64,000 bases of DNA. Source: Carettochelys insculpta (taxonomy: Eukaryota; Chordata; Testudines; Carettochelyidae). Made by a program: the position numbers and the translations under genes. The stretch spans positions 9,498,001-9,562,000 of the forward strand of contig NC_134138.1 in NCBI RefSeq assembly GCF_033958435.1, given 5' to 3'. Below, in pieces: positions 54,593-64,000 of the stretch. The first letter of the stretch is position 1. Each line of letters opens with the position of its first letter. The notes under the pieces were generated by a model. It saw nothing but the letters and a program-made list of their open reading frames with translations. It was not told the DNA's origin and did no database searches.

Positions 54593-54908
54593 CAGGTTGA
54601 CCACCTCTAAGCCAGCATCTTCAGGAACTGACTGGTGCCCAACCAGAGAATTTGCTGAACCACGGGAGGTCAATACTGCCTAGCAGCATTATGAACACTT
54701 CCACTGCTTACTGGGCTCTTAGAAGATATCTAGAGGGCGAATTACAGCTAAATAACGACACAGAACACTGAGAACCAGGACCGGTGGCTATAAACAAACT
54801 TTGCGGGACCATGGGAAACTTCATTGGATGTTCATTTATCATGGATGTGGCCAACTAAAATCATGCTGGACCATGGCTGTTAACAGACTAGAGAGGTGTT
54901 CCACCTGT
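54593..54908 (+). mobile_element. CAGGTTGAACCTC-family element, copy E
   Basis: CAGGTTGACCACCTCTAAGC at the left and GAGAGGTGTTCCACCTGTA at the right. Interior CACTTCCACTGCTTACTGGG and GGTGGCTATAAACAAACTTT, same orientation as copy A. Confidence 0.72.
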
Positions 54909-55791
54909 ACAAGCCTCTCTTATAACTTGGCCATCATGCTTCAACAAGGAGGAAGAGGACTAAATCCAGGAATAAGAGGGAGTTTAGTCCTTCCCCTCTT
55001 CACTAACACAGCTAGTAAGAGAGGCAGCTTGGGCTAATTGTAAAGGGGAAGGGACTATTTCTGTAACACAGACAGATGCCCACTAAGGACCAGACTGAGA
55101 CCCTTTCATACATCCCTCCACCTCTCTTTATGTTATTAATGACTCCTCACTAGCAGCCTGGGCATACCAAAGTTTTGCAGATTTTAATACAGTACAATAA
55201 ATCTGTAGCCAGCTGGGAACTTCACAGCTGTCCCAATCTTGGTCACATCAGCCATTGAGAAACAAAAGGTGCCAGTGGTGAGGAAACCCAGAATCACCAG
55301 CCCTGAAAACAGCCCTGCTTTCTGAGCTAAAGGGAACTCACCTATGGCCTACAGCAGTAGAGGAACAATGACAAATAGCGTAACAATTCTTGCAGAAGTT
55401 AGAAGCACCGATGCACCCTAGCCTGTTAATTACAATGCAAACAGGAAATTTTTCAGAGATTTTGTTGGAATTTTACATTCCCCTGCAATATAGGAAACCC
55501 AAAGATGACAGCACACAGCTGCGAGTGCATCAGAGCCCAAATAATCTGAAAATATGGGAGTTTTCATTTTCTATTTAAAGCATAAAGGGCCAGATCCACA
55601 GGTAATGTCAAATCAGCATCGCTTCACTGGAGGCAACAAAACTAATCCAGTTGAGACGACATTTCCATGTCTTAAAAATAGAAGCATTATAATTTCTCAC
55701 AGATGAATCTGCAAAACGGGATAGATTTGGAAACTAGATTTTGTTAACATTTTTCATGGGGATTTTTCCCTTTAAAATAGTTTTAATGGGT
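54909..55791. other. No recognised feature
   Basis: No gene or named repeat recognised. Confidence 0.4.
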
Positions 55792-56103
55792 TATCATGAT
55801 GTCCCATGGAACTCCTGGCCAGAGGAGGTTGTGATGACCAAGACTTTAACAGGTTTCAAAAAAAAGAACTGGACAACTTCGTGGAGGATAGGTCCATCAA
55901 TGGTTGTTAGTCAGGATGGGCAGGAATGGTGTCCCTGGCCTCTGTTTGCCAGAAGCTGAGAGAGGATGACAGGAGAGGGATCACTTAATGATTACCTGTT
56001 TTGTTCACTCCCCTTGGGGCACCTGGTGTTTGCCACTCTCACAAGACAGGACTCTGGGCTAGATGGACCTTTGATCTGACTCAGTGGGGATGTTCTTATG
56101 CTC
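55792..56103 (+). mobile_element. CR1 LINE 3' tail, TTCTTATG type
   Basis: GGAACTCCTGGCCAGAGGAG, GACCAAGACTTTAACAGG and GGGGATGTTCTTATGCTCA match the tail at 5976-6300. Confidence 0.8.
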
Positions 56104-58437
56104 ACTGTACATCTGTGGTCAAGGTAATGCAAGGTGTATAAGGCCTATATCTGCTGGGCAGCTGCTCATGGGTACCACTGGGGCTTTTTAATGGTTGTGG
56201 GGGTGGAAAGAAACAAATAATGTGAGAGATAAACATGTGGGAGGAGAGATTAATTGATTGGTGTCCAATGAAAAGCTGCAGAAAATATGATCCAGAAGGC
56301 CCCAAAGTTCCTTGCGGGGGCAAATTTTCAGACCAATTCTGCACATACGCCTCCCATGCACGTCCCCATCAGGAGTAATTATCATGCCACATGGTTTTTA
56401 TTTGCAGTGCTGGTGCAAGACCACACTATGCAACTCTGAGAGAATTGCTCCACTGGGGATGTGGGGGAGCAAAAACAACACCCTGATGTGTCCTCTTACA
56501 GATCATTTCCCTTTCTCCGTTGGAGGGAGAAAATAATTTCTGACTGATACAACCATCCCGGGGAAATCTAAGTTTTCCCGACGCCCCCAAAGATGACTTC
56601 TCTGTGCTATGCTGGCTGGCAGGAGCTTCTTTCCTTCTCCATGGATGGTTTCTCCCGCCAGACTTGTTGGCCTGTTTGTCAGCAGATTCTATGTGGTCCC
56701 CCCTCCATGCATTTCTGCCACCTGTTGTCACTTGTCTTATACTTCAGTTGTAAACCCCTTGGGGCTGGGACCATCTTTTTGTCCTTTGAACTGCTCTTAA
56801 CCCAACAATGTCTTGGTCTATGAGTAGAGCACCAACGAGTTGTGGTAATACAAAGAGACAAAAGGGAGTCGGTGCTGGGTAAATATAAATACCCAGCCAG
56901 GTGTCCTGGGAATGAGAGTCCCAGGAACCTGTTGGCACATGGAGTTCTGAGACGATGAGCTGCCTAGCCCATTATCTTTTCAATGAAGGGTTGTGCCCTC
57001 CACTGTGTGAGCCAGCTTCTAGGGAGAGCTCTGCTCTCTGCACCCAGCCCTCTCCCAGCTGATACAGAACACGTTTTGCTGTGAGCTCACCAAGTAACGT
57101 CTCATACCTGGACCATGGGGAGAGCACCACACTTGAAAATCAGCAGTGTGGGGCCTTGTACAGATTTACATTGGATACACCACCTTCCCTCTCAACAGGT
57201 CTCCAAACACTTTGCAAACCACATCCAGCGCTCATGTTATCTCGGACGGTGCAGCAGCTAATTAACTTTCCTCCCTGATGCTAACAAAGTCTCCAGATCA
57301 AATTACCTTCTGATCTACCAGCTTTCTCTGTGAGACAATGGGAGAAGTCCTGCTAATAAAGGAATTAAGGGGTGTTTTGCAGTGGTAATTGATGAGGGAG
57401 GTACTTGGGGTGGGGTCCTACCAGCCATGTGCCTCTGCCCCACCCTCTCTCTGCCCCTCCTTTGCATCTCTCCACCCCCTGCTCTGCCTCTGCCCACCTC
57501 TTCTGCTTCCAGTGTTTGTGGGGCAGTCCTAACCCTCCCCCTGCAGCAGCACAGCCCAAAAGCATCTTGAACTAGGAAGTCCTGAAACTAAAGGCAATGC
57601 ATGTAAGGGGGTGTATGCAAGCCCATCAAACCCCCCCCACACACACACACTCATCACTCGTAGAGTTTTGTGATTGACTTCAGTGTCACAGGATTTCACC
57701 CACGATCTCTGAATCTATTTTCCTCCAGTTTACCATCCCCCTTCCCCTCCTTTTCTTGGTGACAAATGATCCTAACCCGACTCAATCCAGCCTGCCAACC
57801 CCACCCAGCCATACGACTATCCACAAGAGAAGGGATGTTACCCAGCATCCCCAGCCAGCTGCCAGTTTGGGCCACACGCCTCCTCCCGCAGCCATCACTC
57901 CGTGAGCAAGGTTTCCTGTTCCAAACACCACCTCACCCTCATCTCATGATTATCCCCCAGGAGCTAGACATTTCCTGCACTGCCTTACTGGCACTTCCCA
58001 CTCTACTTCATTAGTCCAAGAACTCTCCAGCCCAGCACAGATGGCTCTCTTCAGCTCAGCTCTGGGTGAATTACATCTTAAATGCCAACAGTGCAATCCC
58101 TCGGCAGGCTGCTCTGTTCATTAGACCTCTGTTGGGCATATGTAGCACAGGCAGCAATGATATATTCCTTTGGGGCCGCCCTCCCCTCCCACTGCACACC
58201 TTCAAAGCTTGTGAGGCCCTGGCCACAAAAGACCAATGAGAATTTTATTGTTTGTCCGACGTGCTAGCATCATGCAAGGGAATCACCATCTTGCACTCAT
58301 TCCCCATGTACCTGCTTCACATGTCATTTACAGAGCGTAAGCACCAGAGAAACAAGAAGGACATCCAGGCTATGATGTTACTTTTCTCCATACAATACGT
58401 TCTCCTATGTTATGTCCCATTCTGTTTCAACGATATA
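56104..58437. other. No gene recognised
   Basis: Contains a C-run plus (CA)n at about 57631-57651 and a weak MIR-like trace near 57160-57240. Short open frames lack domains. Confidence 0.45.
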
Positions 58438-58650
58438 AAGACAAAAGAGGTCCTGTGGCACCTTAAAGGCTAACAGCTATTTTGGAGCATAAGGTTTTGT
58501 GGGCAAAGACGTGCTTTGTCAGATGCATGAGCGGCTCTTTGCCCACAAAAGCTTATGCTCCAAAACATCTGTTAGTCTATAAGGTGCCACAGGACTTCTT
58601 GTTGTTTTTGAAGATGCAGACTAACTCGGTTACCCCTCTGATACGTGTCA
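58438..58650. mobile_element. Palindromic hAT-like repeat
   Basis: AGGTCCTGTGGCACCTTAAA, TTTTGTGGGCAAAGACGTGC and the facing TGCCCACAAAAGCTTATGCT, AAGGTGCCACAGGACTTCTT, ending in GGTTACCCCTCTGATAC. Clearest copy of the family in the window. Confidence 0.68.
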
Positions 58651-59951
58651 CAATGATATAAAGAAAACTTGCCACCCTTTTTTTTTTGTGTGTGTGAATA
58701 CTTTATTCAGTGAAAAATTACCTTTGTTTCCTAAAATCAAAAGCTGGGCAGGAAACCTGTTTCTATTTTTTCCCCCCAGTTTCTTGAAGAAAATCTAAAA
58801 AGTTTTCTAAAAGTGCCCCAAATCCAAACTCTTTCAGTTTTTCCTTCCACTCTTCATCATTTGTTCCTCCTCCTTTTCCCAGTGGAAACATGGAAAACAG
58901 GGAAAAGATGGGAGAAGACAAAACTTGGAGAGGGAAGAGCTTGGGAAAGTAGGAAAAATGAGGGGTGAGGTCAAACTCCCCCCATTTTCATGAGTGATTT
59001 TGAATAATGAAAAATGTTAAAAGGTACCTAGAAAAAATACTTCTAATTTTTTCCCACATTGTTATCCTGATAAATAGGTTTTCCCCTCCTTCCTCTGGAA
59101 GACTATTCTACTCTTAGATCAGGGAGTGTTCTGCACATGGTTCTGCCCATCCCTCCATCTTACCCTTCTCCCCACTTCAGACAGCTCTTGGCAAGGATTA
59201 CATCACCCTTAGCTCTGGCTTAGCCAAGAATTCACCTGAGAATCTTCCCTCAGAACTTTTGTCTTCTCCAGCCCTGGGGCTCGTGGGTCACCCTGTAACA
59301 TCCAGCCAGAACAGGTCTCCACAACCAGCCCCCATACAACAATGGAAAGCACTGCCAGCAGGGATCAGGTTTGGAAGGGACCTGAGCCCAGCACCAGCAG
59401 GCTGGGGGTTGCAGCCTGAGCAAAGGTGATAGCAAAGCAGTTTGGGAGATAGGACTGGAGGCCTCAGAGCTGGATGGAGACTGAAGGATGTAGGAGCAGA
59501 CCTGGACACTGCTGGAGGACACAAACAGAGGGGACTCTGAGAGCCACCTGCTCATGGACTGTCCCTAAACTTTGACTTTACGATTGCTGTTTGGTTCTTT
59601 GGGCAACAGCTGAAAGCAGCCACGCATAGGGCAGCTGCTTCTTTCATTAGTTGCAGCCCTAGCTAAGGAACCCTTTGGTATTTCCTGGGATTCTGAATGG
59701 GACCTTAGCAAGGGGTATACCCCAAGAGACCCCTCTCAGCACACAGCAAATGTCAAGGGTCTGGTGTTTCACAGCACCACCTGCGGGGGGTGTGGTTGTG
59801 TTTACAGCCATTTGCATTTCCCCCTAAAGGCGAATCACAGCTTTGTTATTTTCTACCTTGTGTTATTTCTTGGCCCTGAGCTCTTTTTGCAGTTCCTCCC
59901 AAACTTGTTCCTGAGTGTATCTTGTGCACTGTGGGACACTCACTCCCCTGT
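58651..59951. other. No gene recognised
   Basis: A T-run at 58678-58687 and a short TG run follow. No coding or RNA signal. Confidence 0.45.
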
Positions 59952-60364
59952 TGACCTATGAGGAGAGAATGAGTAATATGGACTTATTTAGTTTGCAGAA
60001 GAGAAGAGCAAGGGGTGATTTGATAGCAGCCTCCCACTTCCTGAAAGGGCAGGAGGGGTCTAAAGGGGATGGAGAGAGGCTGTGCTTAGTGGTGAGGGAT
60101 GACAGAACAAGGAGCAATGGTCTCAAGTTACAGTGGGGGAGGTGTAGGTTGGATATTGGGGAAAAATATTTCACCAAGAGGGTGGTGAAGCACTGGAATG
60201 CGTTGCCTAGAGAGGTGGTGGAATCTCCATCCCTAGAAGTTTTTAAGTCCAGGCTTGACAAAGTCCTTTCTGAGATGATTTAGTTGAGGTTGGTCCTGCT
60301 TTGAGCAGGGGCTGGACTTGATGACCTCCAGAGGTCTCTTCCAGCCGTAGAATTCTAAGATTCT
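59952..60364 (+). mobile_element. CR1 LINE, 3' fragment with open C-terminus
   Basis: An open frame to 60283 spells [39 protein letters not shown] and VVKHWNALPREVVESPSLEV, the CR1 ORF2 C-terminus, followed by the tail CTGGACTTGATGACCTCCAG and AATTCTAAGATTCT. The best-kept C-terminus of the plus-strand CR1 tails. Confidence 0.85.
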
Positions 60365-62190
60365 CCTCCACTCAGTAGTGGAGATGTTAAATGGTACGAG
60401 GCCTGATCCTACTTCAGCCCCACTGCATACTCAGGAATTCCAGGTTTCATTCTCTTCTCTCGCACAGATTGCCTATGTGAGCTTGGACAATCCCTTTAAT
60501 TCTCTGAGTTTATGTCAGGATGGGGTTAACACTACATCCCTGCCTTGCAGAGGTGTGAAGCGCGATACGCTTACTCAAGTCTGGAGTGGGTCTGACACCA
60601 TGTTATAACTGGTCATTTCAGTACTTACACCCACAGTTTACTCTCTGCTTCCCGTGCCACTTCTGATTTCCAGCCCATCACTCCTGAGCCAATATTAACT
60701 AACATTGTGAGTAGTGTTTTGTAAGGGTTTCTTATAATCTTTCACCATAAACCACATCTCTAAAATCTACAGCCTCCCCTTCAGACACTCATTTTGTATT
60801 AAGAAAAAGCAAACTGAGCTGGCACATTTTCCCCTCTGCTGAGGACCGCCTGCTAACCTATAATTCATGGCCCTCATATTCTTGTTCAGGCATTTTTTAA
60901 ATATATTAATTCTGCAACTGCAAATGCGGGTGTGATTAAAGATGCTGGATTAACTGTAGTGCTCAGCATGACCACCGACCATTATGGCTCAGATAGTCAC
61001 TGCTGAACCTTCCCTTGCTCTGCCATCCACCATCATGCTTTACCTCTGAGATGGAGATTCTGGTCAGCTGCTTGATGTTCTTCTCATCACCAGCAGGCAT
61101 TGAGCTACCACTGCTCAGAATGCAGCATGTTGGATAATGTGGAACCATGACCATCCCACTCCATCACTTCATAATCCACCACCTTGAGAAGACAATGACG
61201 TGTACATACCCCCACAACTGCACTCTATGAACGGATGACAATGGGGAATCCTAAATCAGTGGTTCTCTTTTATATAAATTACCCCTTTTTCAAAAAAGAA
61301 AATATATATATATATACTCTCAGACTTCTCTCATGTACCCCAAAGAGTGAGTGCACCACGGGTTGAGAAATATGGTCCTAAGGTAATCTGAGGTCTTGAA
61401 ACAAGTGCCATTCACCCTTTCCAGGAGTCAGATTTGTTTTGCACATCGCCAAGTTACACCTCACTTAAAAACTACTTAAAAACTTAAAAACAGGCAAAAC
61501 TATCACAGAAGACTATCATTGAAAACTTGCTGACTTTCTACCATCTTATCACATAAATGAATTAGAATAGAAATATTGTACTTACATTTCAGCATAAGGG
61601 GTATGAAGCAACAGAAACCAGCCATTGTCTAAATGAACTTTGAGATTTTACGGACTTTACGAGTGTTTTTTTTATGTAGCCTGCTGTAAAATGATGTAAA
61701 TATCTAGATGACTTGATGCAACCTTGGGGGTACACCAAGGTCTTTCAGGGTGTACATATGCCACGTGTGTGTCTGGGTTCAGCTTGGGGCAGGGCCTTCA
61801 CTGGAGTATGTTGTCAGCACATCTGAAGTCAATGGAGAGATGACAATTCACACCAGATGAAACTCTCCCCACTATCATGCTTGCAAAATGAGGCCCAGAC
61901 CTCTCATTGGAGCCTTTTGATGCTCCAGTAATAACAAGTAATAATAAATTATATCTGGTCAGCAAATGGTACATATTTTTCTGCAAGATATGAGAAAAAT
62001 AAAAATCTTTGGGTAGTTTTTAAAGTATTTGCATGGGAATCTTCCAGTTTTTCCAACCCAAAACCCCTCCCTCAATCCAAAAAAGCATATGCCATCAACT
62101 CCTTTTTAAAACTGGGTATCAGCTCCTTTGGGTTTGAGCTTATTGTTGAAAACCAAAAACCACATCAAAATGATGAGTGAGAGTTTTCAT
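60365..62190. other. No gene recognised
   Basis: AT-rich; an (AT)n run lies at about 61301-61315. No coding or RNA signal. Confidence 0.45.
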
Positions 62191-62193
62191 TTA

Positions 62194-62821
62194 AGCTGCG
62201 TCTACACATGCACGCTACTTCGAAGTAGCGGCACCAACTTCGACGTTAGGCGGCGAGACGTCGAAGTCGCTAACCTCATGAGGAGATAGGAATAGCGCCC
62301 TACTTCGACGTTCAACGTCGAAGTAGGGAGCGTGTAGACGATCCGCGTCCCACAACGTCGAAATTGCTGGGTCCTCCATGGCGGCCATCAGCTGGGGGGT
62401 TGAGAGATGCTCTCTCTCCAGCCCCTGCGGGGCTCTATGGTCACCGCGGGCAGCAGCCCTTAGCCCAGGGCTTCTGGCTGCTTCTGCGGCAGCTGGGGAT
62501 CTATGCTGCAGGCACAGGGTCTGCAACCAGTTGTCAGCTCTGTGTATCTTGTGTTGTTTAGTGCAACTGTGTCTGGGAGGGGCCCTTTAAGGGAGCGGCT
62601 GGCTGTTGAGTCCGCCCTGTGACCCTGTCTGCAGCTGTGCCTGGCATCCCTATTTCGATGTGTGCTACTTTGACGTGTAGACGTTCCCTCGCTGCGCCTA
62701 TTTCGATGTTGGGCTGAGCAACGTCGAAGTTGAACATCGACGTTGCCGGCCCTGGAGGACGTGTAGATGTTATTCATCGAAATAGACTATTTCGATGTTG
62801 GCTGCACGTGTAGACGTAGCC
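62194..62821 (-). mobile_element. Non-autonomous Harbinger derivative 2
   Basis: A 628-bp inverted relative of 19914-20595, ends AGCTGCGTCTACACATGCA and (reverse complement) GGCTACGTCTACACGTGCA, flanked by TTA at 62191-62193 and 62822-62824. It retains the TTAAA motif and the CTCCATGGCGGCCATCAGCT block. Relative to derivative 1 it lacks about 50 bp near one end. Coding capacity absent. Confidence 0.88.
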
Positions 62822-62824
62822 TTA

Positions 62825-63723
62825 GGGAGACAAGAGCTACATTTTTAAGTTGCAAATCATATTGAAAATTTTTTGACCAGCTCCCCATGACGATCTTGTG
62901 CTTGTTTCAAACAGACCTTCTACCAGAGGGTAGCCAATTTACCAACTCTCAGAACTGCATATGACAATCTTCAGAAGTTAGAGAACTTGGACACACCTGC
63001 TGGACCTCAGGGCATCAGCCCTGCAAAGAACCTCAGAGGGTTTGGGCCTTCAACCCTCCTTCTGATGAAATCCTGAGACCCCACACTCCACTTAGACTAA
63101 TCCTGTGTCTTGATTTAAAAAGTAGCCAGTGCTGGAAAATTGGCCTCGACCTTTGGTAAGGTGTTAGTTACTCTTCCCATTAAAACATGTATTTATTTCA
63201 GAAGGGAGTTGGTGTGAGTTGACAGAGAAGGGCCCAGCTTTTGGAACAAACCCTCTGCTTTCTCTGTGGGAGTGCTCCATGCTGCCTCTCTGACATAGGA
63301 GTGCACCAAGAGGCTGCAGTTACCGTTTTGCTTTTTAAACACCCGACTAGTTACCACAGTGCTTTTTACATTTTACTGCAGCCCTCTAAAGACTTGTGTT
63401 GCTTTCCCTAGCCTCAGATACTGTCAGAGAAAGCAGAGGGGTGAGAAATAAAAGTGCTACTCAGATGCGCGAGAGAGTTTTGGTTGAGACTCACAGCAGG
63501 TTTGCCGGCTGCCTTTTGCTAGGGTTCTCCCGTTTTTATAAGTCCCATTTATTTCTCACCCTTTTCAGTGCATCAGTCTTTCACGTTCAAGCCTGCAGTG
63601 AGTGAGGTGATCTAGTCCATGCCTGATATGATGAGGACCTCACTATCCTGTGCCCCGTGGGTGTTAGAGCATGTTATTCAGCCTATTCTTATTCCCTTAC
63701 ACTTTTTTTTTTGAAGAAAGATC
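62825..63723. other. No recognised feature
   Basis: No gene or named repeat recognised. Confidence 0.4.
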
Positions 63724-64000
63724 TGTAGTAGGATGGCTGCCCCACTCTGGCCACAAGGGTTTACAGCAGGCTGGGAGGAACCTGCACAGAGCCCCAGCCA
63801 ATCAGAAAGAGGCTTTTAGGGAGGCAATGAGAGGGTGGCTTGCTGGAGCAGCCCTGTTATAAGGAGCGGCTCAGCAGAGCAGACAGCAGTTGGGTCCTGA
63901 CCACAGAGTGTGCAGGTCTGGGTCCAAAGAGAAAGCAACTTGGACAAAGCAGTTTCTGGACTGGCGCAGAGGAGCAAGAGAGAGAGACACACAAACAGAC
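63724..64000 (+). promoter_or_regulatory. Candidate promoter or left part of an LTR
   Basis: CCAATCAG at 63798-63805 and TTATAAGG at 63857-63864 are spaced about 55 bp apart, as in Pol II promoters. A start site would be expected near 63887. The block begins TGTAGTAGGATGGCTGCCCC after a T-run, which would suit an LTR starting with TG. The window ends before any coding sequence, so a host gene promoter remains possible. Confidence 0.4.

Noticed and set aside
59250..59555. Cysteine- and serine-rich minus-strand frame
   Set aside because: No domain, no splice or promoter context.
1..64000. CRISPR array, bacterial operons, rRNA
   Set aside because: No regularly spaced direct repeats; spliced genes, LINEs and SINEs show vertebrate nuclear DNA.

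Overview
The window reads as repeat-dense nuclear DNA from a non-avian sauropsid, most likely a turtle. CR1 LINE fragments lie on both strands. There is a tRNA-derived SINE whose tail resembles a CR1 3' end, which is the design known from tortoise-type Pol III SINEs. Many short inverted-repeat DNA transposons share TCTACAC-type ends. A crocodilian cannot be excluded and no species is claimed. No convincing host gene was found; every credible coding segment belongs to a transposable element.

The centrepiece is an apparently complete PIF/Harbinger transposon at 9851-14649, bounded by a 3-bp ATT duplication. It carries two convergent, intron-containing genes that both remain open. One is a 417-residue DDE transposase (plus strand, exons 10209-10703 and 10997-11755). 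The other is a 335-residue Myb/SANT-like DNA-binding protein (minus strand, exons 14286-13566 and 12699-12413). Two internally deleted relatives occur at 19914-20595 (TTT duplication) and 62194-62821 (TTA duplication, inverted). The first sits inside an older palindromic repeat, so the empty site can be read directly.

Layout. 1-9850: old LINE fragments (RTE-like at 800-1237 and 2762-4052, CR1 tails at 5565-6300, a long 5'-truncated CR1 at 6612-9250) and an inverted-repeat element. 9851-14649: the Harbinger. 14690-21680: palindromic MITEs, a SINE-like repeat, the Harbinger derivative and an RTE-like fragment. 21890-30000: CR1 copies, including one split by a solo LTR (24805-25513) and one containing two other CR1 tails (28795-29848), plus two related unclassified repeats. 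31000-36650: inverted-repeat elements, tRNA-like repeats and a cluster of palindromic MITEs, one nested in another. 37800-40400: a GC-rich segment with a minus-strand TATA box, then the 5' half of a decayed CR1. 41000-55000: further MITEs, five members of an inverted-repeat family in the whole window, a tRNA-Gly-like fragment and the turtle-type SINE. 55000-64000: CR1 tails, a palindromic repeat, the third Harbinger relative and a possible promoter or LTR at the right edge.

Functional reading. In Harbinger elements the transposase and the Myb/SANT protein act together: the latter helps the transposase enter the nucleus and bind the ends. Here both genes survive, the same TTAAA-containing motif precedes each, and the ends carry repeated subterminal motifs. 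This locus could therefore be a source of mobility for the short derivatives, though activity is inferred and not shown.
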